Shown piece by piece: positions 47,474 through 60,935 of a stretch of 64,000 nt of DNA. Location of the stretch: NCBI GenBank assembly GCA_036785325.1, contig JAXIVH010000015.1:3826340-3890339 (forward strand). The letters are read 5' to 3'. The DNA comes from Urophycis tenuis (Eukaryota; Chordata; Actinopteri; Gadiformes; Phycidae). Both the position numbers and the translations under genes were made by a program. The notes under the pieces were generated by a model. The model searched no databases. It had not been told where the DNA came from and saw nothing but the letters and a program-made list of their open reading frames with translations. Each line of letters begins with the position of its first letter. Position 1 is the first letter of the stretch.

Positions 47474-50439
47474 TTGATTATTCTTACAAACTCTGTGTCG
47501 ATTAGTTTAAAGTTCCGATGTAATTAATTGTAAAAATTGTAGATTATGGTTCCTTTCCACCTAATGCTTTAACCTGCCCATCTCTCATCACAGGTTTTTG
47601 ATGCTTGTAGGTTTTACACATTTTAATGTTGTTTTTCTAGCTGTGGATTTTACTTGTCATAAAGATAGCTTTTTGGGGTTCCCACATGCCCCACTTCAAA
47701 ATGTACTGTAGTTTCCTAAATGGGGCAAATAGGTGTTAGTTAGTTTAGATGCACAGTGTTCCAAAGATCTTATGAATGTTGAGGAGGACAGAGCTGACTA
47801 ACAAACATTGCTAGACAAGTTCATAACCAAAGTTATTAAGAAAGATGTACTTAAGATATATAACATACTAAATTATTTCACTTTTGATTATTTGTTTTGT
47901 TTATTTTTGTTTTGCTGTAAAGAAAAAAACTAATTATGAATTATATTCTAAGTCCAGACAAAGAAATCCACCATTGTGATGGAATTTTGACCAATGACTC
48001 TTTGACCAATGAGAGTGTGGTTTGCAAGGAAAGCTTGTGCTGATTGGTGGGCTGGTAATTAATGTAAACTTTACAATGTGAGGAAATTGTAAAGTTGAAG
48101 ACATGGTCTTTGAGCATGTTTTGTCTTTCCTTTGTATCCAGAATCCTCATCACCTTATAATCCCTGACTTAAACAAGGACTTATTGACATATATGTTTTC
48201 TGTTCAGACCAAAAAAAAGAAAAAAAGATGGAAATTATAATCAAAATTTTAATGTGAAGTTCAAGTTTGCTTGTTAGTTTTTTGAGCCAGACTTGTGAAA
48301 ACTTGTACTGAGGAAGAGAGCCAGACACACTGGACAGCTCATTATCTCATTGGTTTACTGCAGAATCCATTTTACTGACTAACTTGCTAACGTCTGTTCA
48401 GCTACAAAATGGTCGCATTATTTGTAACTATTAGTTTAACTCTTTCAAGGGGATTTTGCGCCCACCCCCCCACCCCCCCCCCCCCAAAAAAAAAAAATCT
48501 GTCCAGTGTGTCTAAACTCTTAGTTACACTATGGATCATGAAGCTTCTCTACAAGTTTTTGGTATAGGCATTCCTCTATTATGTTGGTTTTTAACTGTAT
48601 TTTTATTTCTATTCCTCCTTTGTCCTCATGTTATGGTCTTTGCCATGATTCTGTGCTGGGGATGCAGCTACAGCTAAACAAGCACCACTAACCGTTTCAA
48701 GGTACCTGCATCCTGGACTCCACAAAACCATGTTACTTTCTTCTGTTGCCGTCTCGCTGTAAAGCAGCTACTGCTTGGTGATTTGCATGGAGCATCTATA
48801 GGGTGTTTGTTGCCACACTCCCGACCCTTTTACCACACACAGTTTCAAAAATCTTTTGTTTTGCTTGTGATCTTTCATTGGCTTGGAAAGAATCGAGTCC
48901 ACAATGCATTGCCTTCAAAGGTTTTTGTACTTGGCAGCACTCAGACAGAACAGTGTAATGTCTGTAACGTGAAAGGTGTTTTTTTTTTTTTTGGTATCAC
49001 TTCTTTTACAACAAGATCACTAGCCATCACTGCAAAACAGAAGCTTTGCAGCTGCCATCGAATGCTTTACTCGTTCGGCAAAGAAGAAAAACTACGAACT
49101 TCAAACTGTGACCATTCTACTACTACTACTACTACTACTACTACTGCTCAAATACTTCAGGGATTGTTCTGCATCTATGAATGTAGGACTCTCAGCTACA
49201 TTTTTAAGACATAGTATTGTATGGATTTCTCTGTATTTTAATCATGGGAAAAACAAAACACTAGTTTCATATTTAAGACAAAAAAAATGGGAGGGGGGGG
49301 ACTTTTTTCATCAAACACAAGGAGCCTTGACAAGAGGCGAGGCAGCTTAGAACAAGTCTACGTTTTTCGTTGGTAACACGCATTATGTTCAGATGGTTGC
49401 GAAGTTGTACAAAGAACTACAGAAGAAAAAAAAAAAGCTCATACCCAAATCCACAAAATATTTTTTAAACCAAAGCACATTTGAATGATTAATGAACCGA
49501 GTGTGGCTATAATAAGATACATATGTATTTATCTCATTGTTTACATAAACTTTTACAGTTTTACAGACCTCAGTGGAGGCTCGGCCTGTCAGAGAGGTGG
49601 TTTTATGTGTGTGATAAAAGAAAAAAGAAAAAAGAAAAAAAAAAAAGGACAAACATGCTCCCCCCCCCCCCCCCCCCCCCCCATAGAGGTTGCTGCCAAA
49701 AGCATAGTGCAAAAATCTGCAGCAAACTGCTGCATATTCAATTAGGGGGAGGGGTGTGCGTAGTGTGAGCCCCCTCTGCCAGCTGGCTTTAAGGTGACCC
49801 TGCGCCCCTGTCCTCCTGCCCTCTGGCCTGTCGTCAGATGGGCCAGCCGTGGGGGTGGGTGGGGGTGGGCTGGCAGGCAGGCAGGCAGTGTGTCCTTGAC
49901 GTATTAATCAAAAGGCATTGTTAGTCCGTTTCTCTGGCTGGGCGACTCTCTCTCTCTCCGTGTTTACCCACATAGATGGAGAGCGAGCCCTCCGCCCCGG
50001 AGGCTCACTGCTGGGGGGCCGAAGCCCGGGGGAGAGGACCCTGATGCTCCCCCCCTCCTCCCCCCTCCTCCCCCGCGGGCCGTAGCCTCGTTCTCTTAAA
50101 ACTGCATGTAGACATTATTTCCGATAGTCTTAACTGTGAACGTTTGTGTCTTTTTCTCAGACTTTTTTATTTTATTTTATTTTTTTTTTAGGATGTTTTG
50201 GAATCCGGTTTTGTTTTTGTTGTTGTTGTTGTGTATTTCTTTCCTCTCTCCACGCTGCCTGTGTTCTCTGTGTGGAAGCAGCGCACGTCTCTGGTTGGCC
50301 GGGCCTCATTCAAAGTTGGTGCAAACACTTGTTGACAGTGTTGTTGTTGGTTTTATTTTGTTTTTGTTTTTTTTTTGTATCAAATTGTCTATTGTCGTCA
50401 GTGCTGAATGTATTTATTTGTCGGTCCTGCCCTCCCCTC

Positions 50440-50447
50440 TGTAAATA
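50440..50447 (+). promoter_or_regulatory. Pumilio recognition element
   Basis: TGTAAATA fits TGTANATA and lies near a TATTTATTT AU-rich element at about 50411-50419. Both would act on the hic2 transcript if the long 3' UTR is real. Confidence 0.35.
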
Positions 50448-52541
50448 CTGAGCTCAGCGTGTGAGACTGAGGCGGAGACAGGACCCCCCCCCCCCTTTGT
50501 TTTACATTTTATTTAGTTTTGAAAGATTTCAAGCTGAGAATCAAAAAAAAGGAGACCCACAAACAGCCATTTACCATAATCTGTTAGTTTGTTTTTAGGC
50601 GGGGGATGGAATGTTTAGGTTGTTTTTTTTTTTATCACAGGTATTCAAAGAAAATGCTGTACATCATTTAATATCATGTCTCTCCGTTTCCTATGAGAGG
50701 AGGGATTTTTCTTTCATGTACTCCATCGTGGGCATTGGCGGTTCTTGGGGGTGCGTGTGTGTGTGCGTGCCTGTGTGCGTGTGTCTGTGTGTGTGCATGT
50801 GTGTGCGTGCGGGGGTGGGGGGGGTGGGGGGGGGCAGGACATGGTAACCTGTCTGTGCAGAAAAAGCGGAGGCTTCTGTATGTTCTCAAATATGCTCAAC
50901 CTGGGTGTTGCCACACTATTGCCAATTAGGAGCGGACGCGACGCAAGTCAAACACACCGCCTCACCTTTCTCCTTCAAAGGCTCTCTCTGTCTCTCCCCC
51001 CCCCCCCCCCCCCCTCTCTCTGTCTCTCCGAGTGTCACCTCTTCATTTTGCGTCCCCGGCCGCCGCTGGTTCCCTCCCTGAGTCACGGAGTGTTGACGTC
51101 GAGGGGCATTTGAAAACATAGGGTCGAGATAGCTTTACTAAGTGCACTTTGTATGTTTTTAAAAAGCCTCAGTCGTCCCGGATGCTCCCCCCCCCCCCCC
51201 CCCCCCCCGTCACTTCACCTCAACGGTTCGCTCTCCCTTTCCTCCCCCGCCGTGGGTCCCAACATCACCCCCCCCCCCCCCCTGGCAGTGTTACCAAAGC
51301 TTTAAGACGACAACAAAAATAAACGAAGGAGACTGTATCCAGCTCTGGAAGTTTTCCCCGCTAACTCCTCCCCCTCGCGCCGCGGCCCCCCGGGAGGGCT
51401 GACGGGCCGGCCCGCCCCACACTGCAGGCGGACGTCAGAACGACGACCTCCGGTGTGTGTGGGCTCGCAAAAAAAAAAAAACTCTGTAAAGAAAGGCTCC
51501 CACTTACCTTACGGCTCACCCAAAGACTGGCTGCTTCTACAGCTGTGGTCTGCAACCCCCCCGTCTCCTGCTGTTCATGTGTTGTACAGAAACCAAACAG
51601 TACCTCGATCGAGTCGAACCGCACCAAATGACCTCCAAGCCCTCAGTGTTCTCAGCAATATGCTACAACCTGTCAGTACACCTCTCAGCATTTATGAGCT
51701 TTTTGGTTTTTTTTACCGTCCGGCTGTAACCAAAATATTTAATTTTCTCTCGGTGTGTATGTGTGTGCGTGCGTGTGTGTGTGTGTGTGTGTGTGTGGAG
51801 AAGTCAGTCAAAATAAGTAGGTTCTGTGATTTTTTTTTTTTTTTTTTCTTTTTTTGTTAGAGTGAAGACCCGAATAGCTGCTAAACGAGTACTTGAAGAA
51901 TGGACAGCGGGGCTTTCCGTAGAGTTGGTATCAAGCTTCCTTCCTGGTCGCTTTCTTCACGAGCAGTCACTCAATAATGTATCAGGATCCACGGGCTGAG
52001 AGGCCCTGGAACGGACATATAGGGTCTTGGCCTATGAATAATTGAGAGCCAACAAGCCCCCTCACCCCCCCCCTCTCCCCCTCTCCCCCGCCTCACCCTC
52101 CTTTTTTGCAAACACACTTCACATGCAAAGAAGGATCCACACCCCGGTACACCTTTTGCCAGTATTTATGCAAGTATGCGTAGATAGACGGCAGGCCACA
52201 GACGCATTCCACCAGAGCCACCTAATTCACATGTTGAATGACAGATTTACTGGAGTCTTTTCTTCTGTTGATGCGGCGGGATTCTGTTCTGGCATCTCCC
52301 CTCGTGGCCATGTGGCGACACCCAGGCACCTATTTCTCTCTCTCTCTCTCTCTCTCGCTCTCTCGCTCTCTCGTTTCTCCGCTCCTCAGAGAACTTGTAT
52401 TCAGGTCAGAGTCATCAGTGTGCATCGGCCCGGTGCTCACTAGAACTCACTATAACTCAAAAGTGTCAAAAAAAAGAAGTGTAATACAGCTGACCTCAGC
52501 ACTCACAACCTTGCAGTCTTAATGTACAGCGGTGAGGAAAA

Positions 52542-52547
52542 AATAAA
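52542..52547 (+). terminator. hic2: Candidate hic2 polyadenylation signal
   Basis: This is a canonical AATAAA followed after about 60 bases by a GT-rich tract. It is the last good signal before the repeat-rich intergenic DNA. Confidence 0.45.
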
Positions 52548-54371
52548 CTGTTATTTTATGATCTTTTCATTAAAAGCTTGATTGAAAAACCAAAACGGTG
52601 GTCGGTTGTTTGTTTTCCCCGCGTTGGTCGAGACCACAAACTGTTTGCTGTTTACACGTGTTGGTGTGCATTGTTTTGTTGGGGGGAGGGGTGGTATCTT
52701 ACCGCCTAACATTAGGTAATGTGTGAAACGTAAAGTTAGAGCCCTGATGAATTAGTCATAGATTCTGTTAATTCCTCAATTCAAATGCTGATGTGCACAA
52801 CCTAATGTATACATTTGAACACACACGGGTTGTGTGGACTTGGAGGACGAAGGCCCGGAGGTAAATGCTAACACAGCCGTCCGGCTCCCTGACAGCGAGC
52901 GAAAAGGCCAACAAAAGCACGCAGAAAACTGGCTTCAGCTCAGCGCCCCCCCCCCCCAAGCCCATCAGCCCATCACTTCTCCCTCACATGCTCCTTTTAA
53001 TGCCCAGGCAAGGTGTGGCCGTAGCTGCAGGCTAGAGGCTCGTCTGTTAGTTACAGTAAACACAGGCTCGCATAGATTACACTCCTGGAGCCTTGCTGGG
53101 TGGGGGTGGGGGATGGGTGGGTGTGTGGGTGGGTGGGGGTAGAAGGGGCTTGGTCTTGTAAACCATTCAGACAGTCATGTGGGTCCGTCTTCACTTCCAT
53201 GTTCCAGTTTGCCAGGCGTTTCATAATGCGTTGTTCTCAGGCCGCCACGCCCGCCGTGTCCCCCCCCCCCCCCCCCCACACGTCCTGCAGCCGCCCCCCC
53301 CCCCCCCCCCCCCCCTTTGGCTGGTCACTCCTCGCCGCGGCGTGGGTCAGATAAGGGGGTGCTGGCACGTTTATGGCTCCCGTGTGCCATTAGTAATGTG
53401 CCGTGCCCTCCCCCCCCCCCCCCGGAGGTGTCACATGCTAAATGACCCTGAATGGGGTCGCTGAGAAACAATGACTGCTGCGCCGATAGCCCCCCGCACA
53501 CTGGCCCCTCCCAACACCAGCGCCAAGCCAGCACAATGCTGTGGAGGGGGAGGGGGGGGGAGTGGTGGGTGAAACGTAGACGCTGCCCATAGCAGGACCC
53601 CCCCCCCCCCTGTGCCCTGGGGGGCTGTTCACACAGTGAGGCGTTTCAGCCCTGTGGAAAAACTGGCACTTTTTCTTTTCTTTTTTTTTTAAGAACAAGT
53701 TTGGTATTGATCCGGCCGTGTCCGTTTTGTTAATCAAACTCAAAGAAGCTCTGAGCAATCCTGCTCAGAGGGTCCTCGTCCTTTTTTTCAAGGTTTTTTT
53801 TTTATTTATTTTTTTTTACCCAAGTGAGGGTCTTGGTGGAGAATGAGTGGAATTCACCAGGGTCTGCCCAGCTGGGCCTGGGCTTGCCTCTGCTCGCGTT
53901 GGGCTCCAGGAATGTGGCTGTGGAGGGGAGCGCGTGGTCTGCCCGCTGTGGGCCAGGGGATGGACAGTGTCTGGGGGTAATTGGTACGCACAGCCATCCT
54001 TTATCTCCAGCGCCAGATGACTGTTGAGCCTTGGGGGTGTAAACTGAAAAACCATGACGCAGGGCAGATGGACCGTGGTCCACGGTGGGAGATTACCACT
54101 TTTACATGTACATTTGTGGTAGTGGTGGTGGTGGTGGTGGTGGCGGCTCATGGTAGGCGCCATGGATGACATGCTGGATCCAGAGTGTGTTTTCTGTGTG
54201 TTTCCACGCGGAGGGCCGGGGGTTGGGGGTCACGGCGGTGCTTGTGTTTGCTGACATTGGGTACAGTTCTGCTGTTTGACTAGTCAACGATAGCCATGAG
54301 ACGGAGCAACTGGCAACTGACAGTTCGGCCTGCCTGATAAACCAGTCGCCGCCCACCAGATGGTTCTAACG

Positions 54372-54660
54372 CCGCCACTACCCCCCCCCCCCCCCCCCCT
54401 CCTCCTCCACCACCCCCCCCCCCCCCCCTCCTCCACCACCACCACCCCCCCCCCCCCACCCCCTCCTCAACCACCACCCATCCCCACCACCACCACCACG
54501 ACTACCACCCATCCCCCCCCTCCTCCACCACCACCACCCCCCCCACCCCCTCCTCCACCACCAACACAACCACCACCACCACCCATCCCCACCACCACCA
54601 CCACGACTACCACCCATCCCCCCCCCCCTCTTCCACCACCACCACCACTACCATCGGTCA
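54372..54660. repeat. C/CCA-rich low-complexity tract
   Basis: C runs alternate with CAC and TCC triplets, with two near-identical copies of CACCACGACTACCACCCATC (about 54492 and 54600) showing internal duplication. Long frames here are artefacts of composition. Confidence 0.9.
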
Positions 54661-54848
54661 GCCCCGCTCTCCCCCCCTTCCTCAGGAGAATAGATAATCA
54701 AGTAGAATTTATGGATTCTGATCAGGTGTGCGTGCATATATCTTCAACATTGTGCGGCACATCCATTATTAACAGTGCTGGGAACCAACGCTCGCGGGCT
54801 CCAGGGCGTATCTCCGGAACGGCCGAGGAGAGAGAGAGAGAACCCAGT

Positions 54849-54850
<2 letters not shown>

Positions 54851-54943
<93 letters not shown>
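54851..54943. repeat. (CA)n microsatellite
   Basis: About 46 uninterrupted CA units. Confidence 0.95.
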
Positions 54944-54945
<2 letters not shown>

Positions 54946-55181
54946 GGCTGTCCCTATACTGCCCCTCATGGTTCCTGCGCTTACTTGTCTCACTCCGACT
55001 TGTGTTCTGTGTACTGCGTCAGGTGTGGACGTCTCCCCTTTTGAATGTAGTGCGGCGTGACCTTCTGGGTCCTCCGGGAGCCGTGGAGTGGATTCTGTCC
55101 TGCTGAAGGGGCAGGAGTCTTGGAGGACCGCTGCAGGCAACGTATATATATCTCCATTTGTGGAAGATCTCATTGATTTTC

Positions 55182-55287
55182 TTTGTGTGTGTGTGTGTGA
55201 ACGTGTGCGTGTGTGTGTGTGTGTGTGTGAACGTGTGTGTGTGTGTGTGTGAACGTGTATGTGTGTGTGTGAACATGTGTGTGTGAA

Positions 55288-55331
<44 letters not shown>

Positions 55332-55398
55332 CGTGTGTGTGTGTGTGTGTGTGTGTGAACGTGTATGTGTGTGTGTGAACATGTGTGTGTGTGTGTGT

Positions 55399-55429
<31 letters not shown>
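55182..55429. repeat. Interrupted (GT)n array with higher-order units
   Basis: GT runs are punctuated by GAACGTG and GAACATG. A block of roughly 130 bases (about 55188-55280 compared with 55319-55385) is duplicated, so it behaves as a minisatellite of microsatellites. Confidence 0.85.
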
Positions 55430-55432
<3 letters not shown>

Positions 55433-56349
55433 CTGCAACTCCATCGCTTCACAACCGTGCGTATTTAATTATTCAGCGCCGGCCCCTCTGACAGGCGCGG
55501 CCGTGTGCTGTTTTACACTGGTTCTCTGGCTGCCTCATCAATAAGGCAGCAGTGTTTATGTGTCTTAGGTTTGGGCGTGATCTTCCAGGCTGGTCTCCCA
55601 TGCAGACGCGGGCCCCTCTGACGGAGGGGACGTCCGTGGTCTGTCAGGCCACCACCACGGAGCGAGCCTGCGTGGTCAGAAGGAGCCGGAGCTCCGAGTG
55701 GATCCAGCGTTCTTGCCCGACCGCGCGGAGGAGCTCCGGTAGAGGTGGGTTTTGGGCGTGCGTGTAGCGGTTCTTGTGGTGAGCGTGGGGTGGGCACGGG
55801 GGACGGTCCGGGATCGACCCGACTCACCTCCTCAATACCGCATTGAAACCCCCCCATTGAATCCCTCGCCAGCTGCGCCCGGGCTCTGCTTTGAGACCCC
55901 CCATCCGCCCCCCCCCCCCCCCCCCCACCCCCCACCCCCCCACCCCCCCACCTCCCCCCCCCGCGCTTTCAACACAAAACACACTACCTGTGTATCTGTC
56001 CTGGCACACATTTCTCTCCCTTTTACTCCCGACTCTCCCTGTCAAGAAATGAATCTAGCCCCCCCATCCCCCCCGCAGCCCCCTCGCCCAAACCCTCCTC
56101 TTTCCTTTCAGCGGCTGCATCACGAGGCTCCGGCCCTGAATTGAGCCTGTTCTGCTGAGTCAACCGGGCTCTCGGCGCTGAAAGGGAGAGCGGGGAGGGG
56201 AAGCGGGCCGGAGGAGAATGGACTCACCAGGTGGTGGGCACCGCCGCGGCTTCAGCGCGCCGCGCGGTCCATTCAGCTGGCACACAGGCCCGGGCTGCCA
56301 GGGAGGCCCTGCTCTCCATCAGAATATTCACCCCCTCCCCACCCCAGCG

Positions 56350-56521
<172 letters not shown>

Positions 56522-56689
56522 CACACACACACCTCTTTAAACGGTAAACGGATAGAGCAGGCTTGGGCCTGGATAATGGGGTCCTTTCTTTGGGCCCTGC
56601 CTTGTGTGTGGACGGGACAATGGGCGGGACCAGGAAGGGGGAAATGATTCAAAGTGTGATTTTCACCTGCTCCTTCAGCCTCGACTCCC

Positions 56690-56915
56690 CTCCTTTCAGA
56701 GCATGCTAATGTCGGCTCATTTGCCGAGCGGTACTGTAAGCCGTGACTCACCGCGGCTGGCCGGTCTTTTCTCCCCCCGCGTGATGGACACTTTAGATTA
56801 TTGTGTTTAAGACAATTATTGTCCCAGACCTCCATTTGGATGATTATGCCCATTTTTTATCATTACTCCATTTCGGAGTTAAATGGGAGTTAAGGTCTGG
56901 CAGGCCTCTTTTGTG
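56690..56915. promoter_or_regulatory. Candidate conserved enhancer 1
   Basis: This is a repeat-free island between a CT array and T runs. It includes GACAATTATTGTC at 56811-56823, an inverted pair of ACAAT motifs of the SOX type. TGGATGATTATGCCCATT lies just after it. Conservation is not shown here; the call rests on composition and motif density. Confidence 0.3.
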
Positions 56916-57280
56916 GCGCTGTTTGCTGTTTTTGTGTAGATTTTTTTTTTTTTGGTTTGCTTTAAATTCCCTGTGCGTCAGCGGACAGTCTCCTGATGAA
57001 CCCGCTGAGTTCCTCCAGGAGAAACCAACTCAGTCTTCACCGTGGTACAGTCCGCCTCGGCCCCCCAGAGGTCCCTGGGAGCTCCTCTTTCACCTGTCCC
57101 CAAACGCTGCTGTGGCATCCCCTGTGCGTGTGTGTGTGTGTGTGCGTGTGTGCGTGTGCGTGCGTGCGTGCGTGTGTGTGCGTGGGTGGCCTGGAGGGGG
57201 GACAACAACCTTTGCCTGCTCGCACACAAACAACTCCTATGTGTGTCGGCTCTTTGAAAGCAACCAGGTTGCAACCACCA

Positions 57281-57291
57281 CCACCAGCACC

Positions 57292-57322
<31 letters not shown>

Positions 57323-57327
57323 CCACC
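57281..57327. repeat. (CCA)n microsatellite
   Basis: ACC/CCA triplets, about 15 units. Confidence 0.9.
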
Positions 57328-57544
57328 CCCAGTCCTATCATTGTCCTTCATAATGACACATTACCGTCGGCACCGGGGGGTAGCATGTCGAGGGGGGAAA
57401 GGTATGAAGTCTGGAAGAGTAATCACTGTCATGGTGTGTGAGTAAACTCATTGCTCTCTTAATCCCCTCCCCCTCCGCTCTAATGTGTTTACCTCAGCGC
57501 CCATGTGTGTACGTGTGTGTGTGTGTGTGTGTGCATGCGTGCGT

Positions 57545-57860
57545 GTGTGTCTGTGATTATTTTCTGATTATTATAATTCCCTTTTGGCGGAGGCCAAATT
57601 AGTGCTGGCTTCTAATTCATCATTCACTGGCTGACTGTGATTGTTAATCACAGCACACACGCGCTAATTCCCTGAAAGACTCCTCTCAGACACGCTCATA
57701 TATATTCTTGTATGACAGCCTGCAAAGTAGCAACCGGCCATTACTTGTAAACAGCAAAAACCGAGAACATAATTTGTTATGAAGCAATTAACTAATGGCT
57801 CATTTCATGTGTAATGGCCGCCCGCCTGAATGTGCGTCATGTGATATGTTGTTCTGTGTT
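57545..57860. promoter_or_regulatory. Candidate conserved enhancer 2
   Basis: Over 300 bases with no microsatellite in a very repetitive neighbourhood. It contains TAATTC, CTAATTC (twice), GTTAATCACAG and GCAATTAACTAATGG, which are homeodomain and HNF1-like words. It is a good candidate for a conserved non-coding element; conservation was not tested. Confidence 0.35.
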
Positions 57861-58923
57861 TCACAAATCAACGACCATTTGTAATTGAAAAAGTCTGTTC
57901 GGCAGTACTGCTTTTATTTATGGACGCGTCTGAAGATTTTGAACAAGTCAGTGCTGTAAATATATATATTTTAAATAGCATTACCATGACCATGATTATA
58001 TACATACAGTATATATGTATATATAGTATATTCTGTATACATAATGTATCATGATGTATTCTATCAGTGCCATTATAACAATATAATAGAATATCAATAG
58101 AAAGTACAATCATTAGGAGAACAGTATCCAGTATTCACTGTGTTGATCTTCTACATGTAGCTCATTCAACACATGTGGAGCTTCTCTTCTCCATTCATCA
58201 TTAGTCCAGTGCCCTGACATCCCACCCCGGCATGTTGCTCTTCCTCCTGCCCTCCTCTTCGGTCCCCTCCCATTCTACCCTTGTTCTCCTCCTCTCCTGT
58301 GTTCGCTCACATTAGTCTGGTGACCACAGCGACTTCCCTCCCAGACCCCTGTGCTTCATGCCTCAACTCCTGCTGTAATTGAATAGAATTTGATCTGCCT
58401 TTTCTCTCTCTCTCTGTCTCTCCCCGCTCTCTCTCACTCTCTCTCTCTTCCTGTCTCCCGCTCTCTCTCTCTCCCCCCCCCCCCCCTCTCTCTCTCTCCC
58501 TTTCTCTCTCTGCCTCGCTCTCTCATGTTCTCCCTGTGCAATAGAAAAGAGAGGCAGTGCTCTGGCGGCAGGGCAGTGGGTTAAAGGGCAGCAGGGACGC
58601 TCCCTGGTGACATAGATCTCCACGCCGGCCGGGGGCCATCAGAGGCCATTATGGGAGCAGGGGCCGGGTGGCCCCCCCGAGAGCAGCACAGGCGTCACAA
58701 TCCGGTGTGGCTCTGCCCCCCCCTCCCCCCCCCCCCCCCCCCCCCCCCGACCGATGGCCACCCGTCCGGCTGGGGGGGCCGGCGGACACCGGGCACCCCG
58801 GGTCAATTAGCCGGAGGAATTAAGCCTGATGACCCTGCAGCCGGGCCTGACCCAGTGTTTAAGACGCTATTACAGTGTCAGTGCTTACACAGCAATATCA
58901 CCCATATCGCCCTGAGACTGCTT

Positions 58924-58952
58924 CCTGAGAGTGTGTGTGTGTGGGTGGGCGC

Positions 58953-58984
<32 letters not shown>

Positions 58985-58996
58985 GTGTGTGCGTGC
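58924..58996. repeat. (GT)n microsatellite, interrupted
   Basis: Short GT array with GC interruptions. Confidence 0.9.
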
Positions 58997-59535
58997 TCCC
59001 ACTCTCTGCAGTGTGTCCGTGCAATCAGATACCTCCGTATAGGGTACCTCCAGAGGATAATGGAGCCTCCACTGATGGTAGCATATAGCATAGCGCTAGT
59101 GTGTATTTGAAGCATCGGACACACATCAGCTTTTTCTTAACTTCCAGGTTTCTCTGAGCGCGCCACCCCCCCCCCCCCGCGCCCCCCTTACCCACCCACC
59201 CTCCCCGCTCGCCCTCCCCTCATCCTCGTCTTGTGTTTATTGGTGTGTACCAGGAAGGGATGTTGAATAATTGACGAGTCGTCGGGGAGAAGGGAGATAT
59301 GTAAACTGACCCTCAGCTGTCCCTCACACTCGAGCCCCCCCCACCCCCCCCCCCATGCCGGACTCGTCACATCCCCAGTCCTGAGGCGGCGGGGACCCAA
59401 AGCCAGCTCCAAGGCTGCATTTCCCCCTTTTGTAAGCCACCCACGTAACGGGCTCCTCACGATGTGTGTGTGTGTGTGTCCATGTGCATATGGACATGTG
59501 TACACATATACAGTATATATATATATACAGTATAT

Positions 59536-59537
<2 letters not shown>

Positions 59538-59609
<72 letters not shown>

Positions 59610-59624
59610 TGTGTGTGCGTGTGC
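59538..59624. repeat. (GT)n microsatellite
   Basis: About 40 GT units preceded by TATATA. Confidence 0.95.
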
Positions 59625-59828
59625 AAGAGAGCGGGGGCGTGCGGGAGAGAGAGAGATCTACAGAGGGTGTGTACGTGTAGGAGTGTGCAAGTGCATGTGC
59701 ATACATGTCTTCACTTAAGAGACAGGTCAGTACTTAGTGCTGCACTCACCCTGTCATTCCCTCCAGACCACGCATTCTTCAGCCCATCCTGCTGGCCGCG
59801 TCTGCTGCGCTGGCCAGGGTGCACATCT

Positions 59829-59919
59829 GTGTGTGTGTGTGTGTGTGTTAGTGTGTGTGTGTGTGTGTGTGTTAGTGTGTGTGTGTGTGTGTGTGTGTGT
59901 TTTGTTCTGTATGTGCCTC

Positions 59920-59965
<46 letters not shown>

Positions 59966-59981
59966 GTTCTGTATGTGCCTC

Positions 59982-60019
<38 letters not shown>

Positions 60020-60240
60020 TAGTTCTGTGTGTGTTTGACATGTGAGAGCGTGTGTGTGAGCGTGTGTCTGTGAGTGTGCGTGTGTGTGTGCGTGTGTGTA
60101 CTGTATGTCTGGGGGGGTGAGCTAGTGTGTGTGAGCCTCTGTGTGTGTGCGGGGGGGGGGGGGGTGAGACCGTCTTTGTGTGTGTGTGTGTGTGTGCGTG
60201 TGTGTGTGTGTGTGCGCGCTAGTGTGTGTGTGTGTCTGTT
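59829..60240. repeat. Higher-order GT array
   Basis: GT runs alternate with an exact repeat of TTGTTCTGTATGTGCCTCCC (near 59902 and 59964), so the array expanded in blocks larger than the dinucleotide. Confidence 0.9.
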
Positions 60241-60521
60241 TTATGCCGCCCTGGTTCCTTAGAGGGATCCCGGCGAGCGACAAAGAAAGGGGAGATTGTT
60301 GCCATGCAGGCTTGACCCTATTCAACATCTGAAAGATGTGGAGTGGCTGTAGTCCGGGCAAATGTATTCATAGTGTGTCACTGGTGGGCACTGGAGACCC
60401 TTAAAGGCAAGTTAACACACACCGCTCACTTTTCATATACCCTGCGCGGTTGCCATGGTTTTTCAAGGGAATGCGGCTGAGCGGGTTGCAGCAGGACTCT
60501 GGTCATTCCATTGCTGTTCCA

Positions 60522-60522
60522 G

Positions 60523-60560
<38 letters not shown>
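60522..60560. repeat. (CTG)n trinucleotide repeat
   Basis: About 13 pure CTG units followed by GTG triplets. It is non-coding as far as can be seen. Confidence 0.9.
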
Positions 60561-60563
<3 letters not shown>

Positions 60564-60839
60564 GTGGTGCATCGGCAGCACAGGAGACGCCAGGCGCTCT
60601 GCTGTGTGCTGTGACCTTTAACAAAAACACACACAGATATGATTTGTGCTTCTGAGGGCCGTGCAGCGGGACTCATGGGAGGTTTCTGTCCAGCCCGCCC
60701 GCGGTAACGCCGACCACACAGCTGTCGAGGGGCACGCGGTGCGCGGGTCCGGGGACACAATGAGCCACAGCCAACCAGCCAACTTCTCCGCTAAATCAAT
60801 TGGGGGGGGGGGGCGGCGTTGGACCCCATGCTTTGTGTG

Positions 60840-60935
60840 ACTCGGCCTAATGCTCTCAAAACGCCCGTGGTCGTAATTGTCATTACTCAGCTGCAACCGT
60901 GATGATTACTGACTGGCTGATGGGAGTGGGGTTGT
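60840..60935. promoter_or_regulatory. Candidate conserved enhancer 3
   Basis: A repeat-free stretch with GTCGTAATTGTCATTACTCA and GTGATGATTACTGACTGG. Same reasoning as the other candidates; weaker because it is short. Confidence 0.25.

Larger units (their letters stand above)
46247..52570 (+). other. hic2: Probable hic2 3' UTR
   Basis: No coding region follows the stop for 6.3 kb. AT-rich, unique-looking sequence (47.4-49.4 kb) alternates with C and T runs. AATAAA at 52542-52547, followed by a GT-rich stretch (GGTCGGTTGTTTGTTTT from about 52602), is the best terminal signal. An earlier AATAAA at about 51317 could give a shorter form. The upper part contains ATTTA-type motifs. A long 3' UTR is usual for HIC2. 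The exact end is inferred. Confidence 0.5.

Noticed and set aside
54360..55106. 248-codon proline/threonine/histidine-rich frame
   Set aside because: It is produced by C/CCA and CA repeats.
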